Source: an uncultured Winogradskyella sp. (GTDB lineage Bacteria; Bacteroidota; Bacteroidia; Flavobacteriales; Flavobacteriaceae). Taken from it: DNA of 64,000 bases. The DNA lies in assembly GCF_947498005.1 (NCBI RefSeq), contig NZ_CANMIW010000010.1, positions 24,410-88,409 of the forward strand. Direction: 5' to 3'. Each line of letters starts with the position of its first letter. Positions within the stretch are counted from its first letter, which is position 1. This document shows positions 1 to 7,578 of the stretch, piece by piece. The notes under the pieces are model-generated. The model searched no databases and had not been told where the DNA came from. It saw only the letters and a program-made list of their open reading frames with translations. A program made the translations under genes and the position numbers.

Positions 1-976
1 GCATTTCAACGCCATCTCTATAAAGCTTATTCTTTAAAATGGAAACTCTAGTTTCAAAATCTGGAGTTTGTAATTCGGCAGAAAGTCCCCATTTAAAACG
101 AGATAATAAGCGTTGCTCAATATCTTGCATATCTACAGGCGCTTTGTCACTTGTTAAAATAACTTGCTTTCCGTTTTGGTGTAAGTGATTAAATATATGA
201 AAGAATACATCTTGCGTACCTGTTTTACCAGATAAGAATTGTACGTCATCAATAATTAAAACATCTATAATTTGATAGAAGTGAATAAAGTCATTTCTAT
301 TATTTTTCTTCACAGAATCAATATACTGCTGTGTAAACTTCTCTGCAGAAATATACAATACAGTTTTCTCAGGATATTTATCTTTGATATCAACACCAAT
401 GGCATGGGCTAAGTGTGTTTTGCCTAAACCGACACCTCCAAAAATCAATAATGGATTGAATGAAGTTCCTCCTGGTTTATTTGCTACTGCAATACCTGCA
501 TTTCTAGCTAAACGGTTTGAGTCGCCTTCAAGGAAGTTTTCAAAACTATAACTTGGGTTTAATTGAGACTCAATCTTAACATTTCTTATTCCCGGAATGA
601 TAAATGGGTTTCTAAGTTCAGGGCTTTTATTATTAAAAGGCACATCGACATCTTGCGATTTTACAGCAGATCTATTTGAACTTGGAATTTTTTCAGTGAA
701 AGGTTGCTTATTACCATAAGTGTTTTCCATTTTAATAACGTAAACCAATTTGGCATCTTCTCCTAACTCCTTAGTAAGCGAAACTTTTAAAATCTTAACG
801 TAATGCTCTTCTAACCATTCATAGAAGAATTTACTTGGCACTTGTATACTCAATGCATTTCCAGAGAGTTTAACAGCATCTATAGGTTCAAACCAAGTTT
901 TGTAGGCTTGTGGTTGAATATTGTCTTTAATAAAAGCAAGACAATTACTCCATACAGATTGCGCTGTGTTCTCCAT
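1..976 (-). CDS. dnaA: Chromosomal replication initiator protein DnaA (3' end outside window)
   Basis: DnaA binds DnaA boxes and unwinds the origin of replication. About 325 N-terminal residues are visible and the DNA-binding C-terminal domain lies beyond position 1. My translation from the ATG at 974-976 starts MENTAQSVWSNCLAFIKDNI (domain I). The AAA+ core follows, with Walker A GGVGLGKTH near residue 180, Walker B VLIIDDVQF and the arginine-bearing LLSRFKWGL segment. The start is the only ATG preceding domain I. The gene is divergent from the thioesterase at 1177 across a 200-bp AT-rich gap. A TAnnTTTG box (1164-1171) and a small hairpin (1014-1039) lie in that gap. I saw no cluster of DnaA boxes, so oriC is not obviously here. 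Identification is secure. Confidence 0.97.
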   Translation of the reverse strand, partial: MENTAQSVWSNCLAFIKDNIQPQAYKTWFEPIDAVKLSGNALSIQVPSKFFYEWLEEHYVKILKVSLTKELGEDAKLVYVIKMENTYGNKQPFTEKIPSSNRSAVKSQDVDVPFNNKSPELRNPFIIPGIRNVKIESQLNPSYSFENFLEGDSNRLARNAGIAVANKPGGTSFNPLLIFGGVGLGKTHLAHAIGVDIKDKYPEKTVLYISAEKFTQQYIDSVKKNNRNDFIHFYQIIDVLIIDDVQFLSGKTGTQDVFFHIFNHLHQNGKQVILTSDKAPVDMQDIEQRLLSRFKWGLSAELQTPDFETRVSILKNKLYRDGVEM

Positions 977-1013
977 GCGTTAAGTTAAGTTATTTGTTGT
1001 TAGTTATATTAGC

Positions 1014-1039
1014 AAAAAAAAAGAGAATTAGGATTCTCT
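1014..1039 (-). terminator. Small hairpin plus T-run in the dnaA leader, terminator-like on the minus strand
   Basis: A perfect 7-bp inverted repeat, AGAGAAT and ATTCTCT (1022-1028 and 1033-1039), has a 4-nt loop. On the minus strand it is followed directly by nine T residues (1014-1022). It lies about 40 bp upstream of the dnaA ATG and on the same strand. It could therefore act as a weak attenuator of dnaA rather than end a neighbouring gene. The stem has only two GC pairs, so strength is doubtful. Confidence 0.35.
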
Positions 1040-1163
1040 AGTAGTTTTTGAACAAGGCAAATATGTGAACAAAATTCTTAATAAAAAAATTAAAATATTT
1101 TGAATATTTAGAAATTTTTCCTCATGTTTAAAACGAATTTAAAATTACGAAATAAATCCTAAA

Positions 1164-1171
1164 CAAATTTA
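1164..1171 (-). promoter_or_regulatory. Candidate -7 box for dnaA
   Basis: The minus strand reads TAAATTTG, an exact match to the Bacteroidota -7 consensus TAnnTTTG. It sits about 190 bp upstream of the dnaA ATG. I see no TTG -33 element at the usual distance, so this is a candidate only. If used, the transcript would pass through the hairpin at 1014-1039. Confidence 0.3.
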
Positions 1172-1176
1172 CATAA

Positions 1177-1584
1177 ATGAACTTTAATGAAACAGAAATA
1201 AGAGTGCGATATGGTGAGACAGACCAAATGGGCGTTGTATACCACGCCAATTACGCGGTATACTTTGAAGTAGGAAGAACCGAGTGGTTACGTGAATTTG
1301 GCTTAAGTTATAGTGCAATGGAAGCGGATGGGATAATGTTACCTGTAGTATCACTTTCTGTAAACTACAAAAATTCAGCACGTTATGATGATGTTCTTAA
1401 AGTAAAAACTACACTTAAAAAAATGCCAACGGCTTCTATTGAATTTGAATATGAATTACGAAATCAGTCTAACATTTTATTAGCAACAGGAAGTACAATT
1501 TTGGCTTTTATTGACACGAAGCGAAATAGACCAACACGTTGTCCAAAATATCTTTTAGACCAACTGCAAAATTATTCGTTATAA
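1177..1584 (+). CDS. Acyl-CoA thioesterase, YbgC/4HBT hotdog family
   Basis: The 135-residue protein is a single hotdog domain of the 4-hydroxybenzoyl-CoA thioesterase type. These enzymes hydrolyse acyl-CoA thioesters in the cytoplasm. The N-terminal signature is plain: RVRYGETDQMGVVYHANY at residues 9-26, with the family's catalytic aspartate in ETDQMG, followed by YFEVGRTEWLR on the long helix. Length matches the family. The gene is divergent from dnaA and its end overlaps the convergent YigZ gene by 6 bp. The physiological substrate cannot be told from sequence. Confidence 0.88.
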   Translation: MNFNETEIRVRYGETDQMGVVYHANYAVYFEVGRTEWLREFGLSYSAMEADGIMLPVVSLSVNYKNSARYDDVLKVKTTLKKMPTASIEFEYELRNQSNILLATGSTILAFIDTKRNRPTRCPKYLLDQLQNYSL

Positions 1585-2187
1585 TTCTTTGATTTCAATA
1601 CCGTAAAATTGATCAAATAATTCAAAAACTTTAGAACCGTTACTTTTTCTGACAGATATTTCTAACATACAATTTAATTCTAACGTTTGTTTTTTGATTT
1701 CGACTTCATTCTCTTTGATTAATCTCATCACCTTGCTCATGTTTTTGTATTCAAAAATGAGTTGAAATTCTTTATTAATTGTTCGTTCTACAATTTTTGA
1801 AGCTTCTAAAGCTAATTGTGCGCCTGTTCTGTAAGCATTTATTAAACCACCAACTCCCAATTTTACGCCACCATAATATCTAACTACAATTATTAGAATG
1901 TTGGTTACTTCAAATGATTGTATTTGTCCATAAATAGGCATACCTGCAGAATTACTAGGTTCGCCATCATCGTTCGCTCTATATTGTTTAGACTCGGCTC
2001 CTATCTGGTAGGCGTAGCACCAATGTCTTGCAGAATAATGTGTTTTTTTTACGTCCTCAAGGTGTTGTTTTATTTGGTCTTCGTTATCTACCGGAAACGC
2101 AAAACCAATGAACTTACTATTTTTATCTTTGAATATTTCGCCTTCTGCAGGCTCTAAAATTGTTTGGTATAAATCTTCCTCTGTCAT
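1579..2187 (-). CDS. YigZ/IMPACT family protein
   Basis: A 202-residue protein of the YigZ/IMPACT family (UPF0029). Two family signatures are visible: DDGEPSNSAGMPI near residue 75 and VVRYYGGVKLGVGGLINAYR at about 101-120. A C-terminal ferredoxin-like domain (about 130-202) follows. Eukaryotic IMPACT acts in translational control through GCN1, but the bacterial role is not settled, so I assign no reaction. The gene runs convergently into the thioesterase. A TATTTTTG motif at 2215-2222 (minus strand) lies 28 bp upstream of the start and could be its -7 box. Confidence 0.88.
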   Translation of the reverse strand: MTEEDLYQTILEPAEGEIFKDKNSKFIGFAFPVDNEDQIKQHLEDVKKTHYSARHWCYAYQIGAESKQYRANDDGEPSNSAGMPIYGQIQSFEVTNILIIVVRYYGGVKLGVGGLINAYRTGAQLALEASKIVERTINKEFQLIFEYKNMSKVMRLIKENEVEIKKQTLELNCMLEISVRKSNGSKVFELFDQFYGIEIKEL

Positions 2188-2214
2188 TCTGTAAGATAGT
2201 TAATATCGCTTCGA

Positions 2215-2222
2215 CAAAAATA
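2215..2222 (-). promoter_or_regulatory. Candidate -7 box for the YigZ-family gene
   Basis: The minus strand reads TATTTTTG, which fits TAnnTTTG, 28 bp upstream of the ATG ending at 2187. No clear TTG is present at -33. Distance and strand are right, but the motif is AT-rich and may occur by chance. Confidence 0.35.
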
Positions 2223-2408
2223 CCAATACACTTATTATATAATCGTTATAATATAATAATATTCAATTTTATCGATGTGAAGAGGGCTTTCTATGACGAT
2301 TAATTTTATTAGCAATTAGATTATTGGATAGAATACATTTTTTAATAAGTAAAGTTTATAATGTTCTATAAATTTACTTATATTTTTCGTTTTAAATTTT
2401 AAATATCA

Positions 2409-3992
2409 ATGGTGAAAATAAATATACTATTCTTCTTACTGTCTTTTAATGTTATTATGGCTCAAGATCAAGAAACGATTGGCTTAGTTTATAATGATTT
2501 TAATAAAACCAAATCAGAGGGCTATACATTAATTAAGCCTACAAATGATAATAGAGTGTTTTTAATTAATAACTGTGGAGAGGTTGTTAATCAATGGGAT
2601 GCCACAGGAGATGGAGTGAGCAGATCATATTTTTTAGAAAATGGGAATTTATTATTGAGTAATGGAACTAATGCAGAAATTAGAGATTGGGATAATAATA
2701 TAGTTTGGAGTATTTCTTATAGCGATCTTGGTTTTGTAACTCATCATGATATTGCTCCATTATCTAATGGTAATTTTTTAGTATTAGTGAGAGATGTTTA
2801 CTCTAAAAGTGAAATGGTAGGTCATGGGTTAGATGTTTCCTTTCCTGATGATGATTTTCAGCTTGAACGAATAATAGAAATTGAGCCATTAGGCAGTAAT
2901 TCTGCAAACCTTGTCTGGGAATGGAAGGCTTTTGATCATTTAATTCAAGATTTCGATAGTTCTAAAGATAATTATGGTGTTGTTGCAAATAATCCACAAT
3001 TATTTGATCTTAATTATGGAAATCAATCAAATTTCATGCACGTAAATGCTATAAATTATAATGAAGAATTAGATCAAATTGTATTTTCAGCAAGAAATTT
3101 AAACGAAATTTATATAATTGATCACAGTACTACAACTATCGAGGCAGGAAAACATGATGGTGGAATTTATGGTAAAGGAGGCGATATACTTTGGAGATGG
3201 GGAAACCCAGAAGTTTATGACAACGGTATAGTCGCAGACCGTAAATTAAATGGTCAGCACGATGTAAAATGGATTACTGAAGGACCTAATCAAGGTAAAA
3301 TTTCTGTATTTAATAACGCTGGTTACGGTAGTGATTTTGCTGCATCATCTATTCATATTATCGATCAAAACCATACCGAAGGCGTCTACACTTTAAATTC
3401 GGGTAAATATTTACCTGAAGATTATTTTTGGTCTTGGGATGGAGTAATAATGAGTACTGTTATGCATGAGGGCAAAAAATCTGGCGTGCAATTTATGTCT
3501 AATGGTAATGCTTTAATTAACGAATCTGGCAAAGGAAGAATTACAGAGGTAGATAATATGGGTAATGTAATATGGGTTTATATTATTCCTGCAGGTAATA
3601 ATTCTAATTATAATCAATTCTCACAGCCAGGTGTAAATGAAGCTTTTAGAGTGACCAGATATTCTGAAAATTATATTGGTTTTAATGGATTAACTTTTAA
3701 TAACACCGGGATTATTGAAGATGTAAACTCTATTTCAGCTAATTGTGTTAATATGTTATCTGACGATGATTCTTACTATGTGAATTTAAATGTATATCCT
3801 AATCCCACAAAAACTATTTTAAATTTCACAAAACAAATCGATGAAATTAAAGTTTACGATATATCAGGAAAAGTTGTGCTAAACAAAGCTAACTCTGATT
3901 TTGTAAACCTTGAAAGTTTACGAATAGGTTTATATCTTATTGGACTTTTTGAAGATGAGAAATCCGTGATTTTTAAAATTACAAAGAATTAA
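2409..3992 (+). CDS. Secreted arylsulfotransferase (ASST)-like protein with T9SS type A sorting domain
   Basis: A 527-residue extracellular protein. It has a signal peptide (residues 1-18, ending IMAQ), a propeller-like body with recurrent NGN/W-x-W segments, and a C-terminal T9SS type A domain (about 460-527) that starts YPNPTKTILNF. The body has the look of the arylsulfotransferase family: SEGYTLIKP, HHDIAPLSNGNFLVL, FMHVNAINYNEE and GQHDVKWI carry the expected histidines. ASST enzymes move sulfate between phenols. Here export through T9SS to the surface or medium is inferred from the tail. The gene is alone, convergent with the EamA transporter gene. Activity on aryl sulfates is not proven, and a carbohydrate-related role is possible. 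Confidence 0.8.
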   Translation: MVKINILFFLLSFNVIMAQDQETIGLVYNDFNKTKSEGYTLIKPTNDNRVFLINNCGEVVNQWDATGDGVSRSYFLENGNLLLSNGTNAEIRDWDNNIVWSISYSDLGFVTHHDIAPLSNGNFLVLVRDVYSKSEMVGHGLDVSFPDDDFQLERIIEIEPLGSNSANLVWEWKAFDHLIQDFDSSKDNYGVVANNPQLFDLNYGNQSNFMHVNAINYNEELDQIVFSARNLNEIYIIDHSTTTIEAGKHDGGIYGKGGDILWRWGNPEVYDNGIVADRKLNGQHDVKWITEGPNQGKISVFNNAGYGSDFAASSIHIIDQNHTEGVYTLNSGKYLPEDYFWSWDGVIMSTVMHEGKKSGVQFMSNGNALINESGKGRITEVDNMGNVIWVYIIPAGNNSNYNQFSQPGVNEAFRVTRYSENYIGFNGLTFNNTGIIEDVNSISANCVNMLSDDDSYYVNLNVYPNPTKTILNFTKQIDEIKVYDISGKVVLNKANSDFVNLESLRIGLYLIGLFEDEKSVIFKITKN

Positions 3993-4025
3993 GGTTATCA
4001 TTGATTTTAGTTACTAAAAATTTGA

Positions 4026-4877
4026 TTACGTTAATGTAACTAATACAATTGATACGATAGCGATAACTATTCCAATCCAGTTTTTGTTTGAAATATGTTC
4101 TTTGAAGAATAACAAACCTATTAACGTAGAGATTGCTACTATAATCACATTATTAATAGTAAATACAGTCGAGCTTTCATAGCCATCTACACGTAAGGCT
4201 TTTAATAAAAAATAAATTGAAGCATAATTAACGATACCGAGAGTAATACCAAAAGGTATACTTTTTAATTCGAAACGATTTTTTTCTTTTATAGCTTTGT
4301 AACTTAAAATTACTAATCCAATAGTTGCAGCGATACCAAAAATCGTAGCTGAAAATAAAGGAATATTATCGTCAGGAGCAAAATGATTAACTGATGTATC
4401 TATAATTCCAGAACCAAAGAATAGCATGACTGGTAGAAATATTGATGGCTTCAATACAGTGTTGTCTTTTGGTTTAATAGAGGTTAGATAAACAGCAAAT
4501 AACGCTAATACTATACCAATGATTTTTTGAGCACCAATACTTTCGTTATATACATAAATACCAAAAAGGATAGGAATTATAACACTCATTTTACTGGCAA
4601 CTGAAGCTACAGAAAGGCCGTTTTTCTGTGCTGTCAATGCCATGACATTAAATATAGCTATAAATAAAAAACCTAAACCAAGTGCTCCATAAAACCAGCT
4701 TGCACCTACAATTTGAGAAATAATAACTTTACCATCGTAAAAGAATAAGCCAGCTATGCAGGCTGTAATATAGTTTACAATTATAGCTTGGAGCGTATTA
4801 ACCTTATGCTTGCTATATAGTTTAAATAAAACAAATATTCCAGTTGATGATAGAATACTGAGAAGTAAATATATCAA
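4026..4877 (-). CDS. EamA/DMT-family transporter
   Basis: A 283-residue integral membrane protein with about ten hydrophobic helices arranged as two similar halves, as in the drug/metabolite transporter superfamily (EamA). The N-terminal helix (MIYLLLSILSSTGIFVLFKL) and the final helices (IGIVIAIVSIVLVTL) are typical. It is the last gene of a minus-strand run with LEA14-like, ribD and HAD genes, and overlaps the HAD gene by 4 bp. That suggests translational coupling. The substrate is unknown. The neighbouring ribD might hint at a flavin-related compound, but this is only a guess from position. Confidence 0.85.
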   Translation of the reverse strand: MIYLLLSILSSTGIFVLFKLYSKHKVNTLQAIIVNYITACIAGLFFYDGKVIISQIVGASWFYGALGLGFLFIAIFNVMALTAQKNGLSVASVASKMSVIIPILFGIYVYNESIGAQKIIGIVLALFAVYLTSIKPKDNTVLKPSIFLPVMLFFGSGIIDTSVNHFAPDDNIPLFSATIFGIAATIGLVILSYKAIKEKNRFELKSIPFGITLGIVNYASIYFLLKALRVDGYESSTVFTINNVIIVAISTLIGLLFFKEHISNKNWIGIVIAIVSIVLVTLT

Positions 4878-5491
4878 AAGAGTGCTTTTTTAGTTTCAAA
4901 AAGAGTGACTACATCTTCTTTGGTTTCATCAATATTCCAAGTATGAAATCCCATTTGGTCTACTGTATCAGTATTGTCTTTAGTGTCATCTATAAACAGA
5001 CATTCATTAGCGTTAAGCTTATTTTCATTTAACACGTATTCAAAAATATCTTTATTTGGTTTTCTAAAATGAATTTGCTGAGATAAATAAAAGACATCAA
5101 AACACGACTTAAATTCTTCAAAAAACGGAACCGTTTCCTTTACATAATCAATATGCATATCATTTGTATTACTCAGTAGTATGAGTTTGTATTCTTTTTG
5201 AAGTGCTAAATTTTTAATAAACTCTAAGCGATGCTTTGGGAAGTCTTTAATGATACAATTCCAAGCCTTAATAAGTTCTACTTCATTAATATTTGGAAAT
5301 TTCGATTTGTAAAATGCTATAAATTCAGAAGTCGTAATCTTTCCTACTTCATATAATTCGTTAATTTCAATCATATCAGATTCAAAGGTCTCTAAATTGA
5401 ATAAATCTAAAGCATGTTGCATGGCACCTTGTTTGTCAAGGTTGATAAATACATCGCCAAAATCGAAAATTAAAGTCTTAATCTTTTGCAT
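4874..5491 (-). CDS. HAD superfamily hydrolase (subfamily IA)
   Basis: A 205-residue cytoplasmic phosphatase-like protein with the four HAD motifs: DFGDVFINLD (motif I, about 10-19, though the second aspartate of the usual DxD appears as DFGDV), LLSNTND (motif II), the lysine in FRKPNKDIFEYVL (motif III) and CLFIDDTKDNTD (motif IV). The cap domain lies between motifs I and II. It overlaps ribD by 14 bp and the EamA gene by 4 bp, so the three are co-translated. In riboflavin synthesis a HAD phosphatase removes phosphate after the RibD step. Its position just after ribD makes that role possible but unproven. Confidence 0.82.
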   Translation of the reverse strand: MQKIKTLIFDFGDVFINLDKQGAMQHALDLFNLETFESDMIEINELYEVGKITTSEFIAFYKSKFPNINEVELIKAWNCIIKDFPKHRLEFIKNLALQKEYKLILLSNTNDMHIDYVKETVPFFEEFKSCFDVFYLSQQIHFRKPNKDIFEYVLNENKLNANECLFIDDTKDNTDTVDQMGFHTWNIDETKEDVVTLFETKKALF

Positions 5492-6575
5492 ATATTTTTA
5501 AAGTATCATTTTCAATAGTGTTTTCGGAAATTAAATTTCCGCTAAATTGTGGCGCTTTAATACCAGATTTAAATTCGATTTTCCCGATAAAAACTCTGGC
5601 TTCATCCCAAAGATTTTCATCTATAAATGTTTGAAGCGTTTGAGAACCTCCTTCTATAATTATAGAATTTATTTGAAACTTAAATAATCCATCACATATT
5701 TGTTTGGCAATTGATTTTTTTAAATTCCAATCAATTTTTATATATGAAGCACTAATACTATTATTCAGTGGTGGATGAATTGACCAACTTGTTTGGTTAG
5801 TGTCTATGACAGGAAGAGTGTTATTTTCTCCATGAAAAATTATATTATCAGATTCATCATTCAAAATGGAGTAGTCAGAATTTAATTTTAAATCTTTATC
5901 CAATACCACTCTAATTGGGTTTTCGCCAGACCAATCTCTAACCGTTAAACTCGGATTGTCTGCTACAACTGTATTGGTTCCCACTAAAATGGCTTGTTCT
6001 TCTGAGCGCCATTTATGGACTAATTGGCGTGAGTACTGGTTGGTTATCCAAACTGGTTTTTGCTCGTCCTTTTTTAAAGGTGCAATAAAATCATCAGCCG
6101 TTTCTGCCCACTTTAATATAATATAAGGTCGCTTTTTATTGTGAAATGTAAAAAATCGCTTGTGATGTGCTTTGCATTCGGCTTCCAAAACACCAACCGT
6201 TACATGGCAGCCAGATGCTCTTAGTTTTACAATGCCTTTTCCGGCAACTTCAGGATTATCATCAATACAACCAATAACCACATTTGGAATGTTGTGTCTC
6301 ACAATTAAATCGCTGCAAGGTGGTGTTTTTCCAAAATGGCTGCAAGGTTCTAGCGTGACGTAAATGGTACTTTTCGCTAAAAGCGATTGGTCTTTTACGG
6401 CATTTATGGCATTAACTTCAGCATGATTGCCACCATAAGTGCTAGTGAATCCTTCAGCAATAATTTGGTCGTTATAAACAATTACGGCACCAACCATTGG
6501 GTTAGGTCTTGTAATTCCTAATCCATTTTTGGCAATTTGCAAACAGCGTTTTATATAAGTTTCGTGCGTAGTCAA
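5478..6575 (-). CDS. ribD: Bifunctional riboflavin biosynthesis deaminase/reductase RibD
   Basis: RibD performs two steps of riboflavin synthesis: deamination of the diaminopyrimidine intermediate, then NADPH-dependent reduction of its ribosyl group. The 365-residue protein has the N-terminal deaminase domain (about 1-145), with zinc ligands and catalytic residues in HAEVNAI (H51, E53) and LEPCSHFGKTPPCSD (C78, C87). The C-terminal reductase domain (about 150-365) contains ILVGTNTVVADNPSLTVR and SIIIEGGSQTLQTFI. It follows the LEA14-like gene with no gap and overlaps the HAD gene. Length is normal and no motif is missing. Confidence 0.96.
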   Translation of the reverse strand: MTTHETYIKRCLQIAKNGLGITRPNPMVGAVIVYNDQIIAEGFTSTYGGNHAEVNAINAVKDQSLLAKSTIYVTLEPCSHFGKTPPCSDLIVRHNIPNVVIGCIDDNPEVAGKGIVKLRASGCHVTVGVLEAECKAHHKRFFTFHNKKRPYIILKWAETADDFIAPLKKDEQKPVWITNQYSRQLVHKWRSEEQAILVGTNTVVADNPSLTVRDWSGENPIRVVLDKDLKLNSDYSILNDESDNIIFHGENNTLPVIDTNQTSWSIHPPLNNSISASYIKIDWNLKKSIAKQICDGLFKFQINSIIIEGGSQTLQTFIDENLWDEARVFIGKIEFKSGIKAPQFSGNLISENTIENDTLKIYAKD

Positions 6576-7034
6576 TTAAAGTTTAATTTTTACATCTTGG
6601 ATTTCATCAACTGTATACGTAGACGAATAACCCATAATTTTATATTTAATGTCGCCTTTATAATGCACTTTTAGGCTTTGGCTAATTAAACTTCCTAATA
6701 AACCACCTAAACTATTTTTATCAATAAGTTTTTCTGTTTCTACAGTAACCGTTAAAGGGATTGTAAAATCCTTTTTTCGTGGCACATCAAATTCATCAGA
6801 AATAATTGTGGCAACTTCTGTATCATTAATATAGACTTTAAGATCATCCGTTTTTAGTGTACCACCAACATCATTTTTATTCAAGAAAAAAGCATCTGCA
6901 CTGAGTGTAATTCTTTTAGAATTAGAATCAACAACTTTTATGTTATCTAGCTTTACAAATTCTGGTTTTTCCGTTACAGAACAGTTGAAAAGTAGTGTAA
7001 AAGTTAAGGAAAACATTAAGAGTCTTTTAAACAT
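6576..7034 (-). CDS. LEA14-like lipoprotein
   Basis: A 152-residue predicted lipoprotein. The N-terminus has a hydrophobic stretch ending in a lipobox (LLFNC, cysteine at 18). The remainder resembles the LEA14/WHy beta-sandwich found in desiccation-related proteins: a pattern of NKNDVGGTLKTDDLKVYINDTEVAT followed by PLTVTVETEKL. No catalytic residues are apparent. It is the first gene of the minus-strand operon leading into ribD and abuts its start exactly. A structural or binding role at the inner face of the outer membrane is inferred, not shown. Confidence 0.7.
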   Translation of the reverse strand: MFKRLLMFSLTFTLLFNCSVTEKPEFVKLDNIKVVDSNSKRITLSADAFFLNKNDVGGTLKTDDLKVYINDTEVATIISDEFDVPRKKDFTIPLTVTVETEKLIDKNSLGGLLGSLISQSLKVHYKGDIKYKIMGYSSTYTVDEIQDVKIKL

Positions 7035-7051
7035 AAAATTGTTTTTATACG

Positions 7052-7059
7052 TATTTTTG
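7052..7059 (+). promoter_or_regulatory. Candidate -7 box for the GNAT-prmC run
   Basis: TATTTTTG fits TAnnTTTG and lies 24 bp upstream of the GTG start at 7084, in the short divergent gap. No TTG occurs at the right distance upstream, so confidence is low. Confidence 0.3.
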
Positions 7060-7083
7060 AAATTGCTAAAACCTAATTAATTA

Positions 7084-7575
7084 GTGCGTAAAGATACTAT
7101 TGTTATTCGAGAAATTGAAGCTAAGGATAATCCTAAAATTGCGAAGACGATTCGTAATGTTTTAATAGAAATGGGTGTGCCAAAAGTGGGTACAGCCTAT
7201 GAAGATTCGGCCTTAGATTGTATGAGGGAAACGTACGACGCACCAAAGAAAGCGTATTTTGTAGTAGAATCTGGTAATGACATTATTGGTGGTGCCGGAA
7301 TTTCGCCATTAGATAATTACGAAGGTAACATCTGCGAATTACAAAAAATGTACTTTATGCCAGAAGCTAGAGGTAAAGGTTTAGGCTCAGAAATGATGCA
7401 AAAATGTCTTGATTTTGCCAAGGAAGCTGGTTTTGCACAATGCTATTTAGAAACCTTGCCTTATATGGATGATGCGCGTAAATTATACAGAAAAGTAGGT
7501 TTTAAATCCATTGATAAACCACTAGGAAACACTGGTCATTACTCGTGTACGGTTTGGATGCTAAAAGATTTGTAG
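7084..7575 (+). CDS. GNAT-family N-acetyltransferase
   Basis: A 163-residue GCN5-related acetyltransferase. The acetyl-CoA-binding motif A is clear, with ELQKMYFMPEARGKGLGSEM (R/Q-x-x-G-x-G/A form as RGKGLG near residue 98). Motif B follows at CYLETLPYMDDARKLYRKVGF. The frame starts with GTG at 7084. Residues just after it (RKDTIVIREIEAKDN) match how GNAT domains begin, so no later start fits better. It is separated from prmC by 3 bp, so the two are probably co-transcribed. PrmC acts on release factors. No link between the two functions can be claimed. Confidence 0.87.
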   Translation: MRKDTIVIREIEAKDNPKIAKTIRNVLIEMGVPKVGTAYEDSALDCMRETYDAPKKAYFVVESGNDIIGGAGISPLDNYEGNICELQKMYFMPEARGKGLGSEMMQKCLDFAKEAGFAQCYLETLPYMDDARKLYRKVGFKSIDKPLGNTGHYSCTVWMLKDL

Positions 7576-7578
7576 GTT

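Noticed and set aside
977..1176. Possible oriC next to dnaA
   Set aside because: No cluster of DnaA boxes and no DUE-like repeat array. Only AT-rich sequence, a hairpin and a -7-like box are seen.
3993..4025. Terminator between the ASST-like and EamA genes
   Set aside because: Only a weak 8-bp inverted repeat with a large loop, partly inside the EamA coding sequence, could be drawn.
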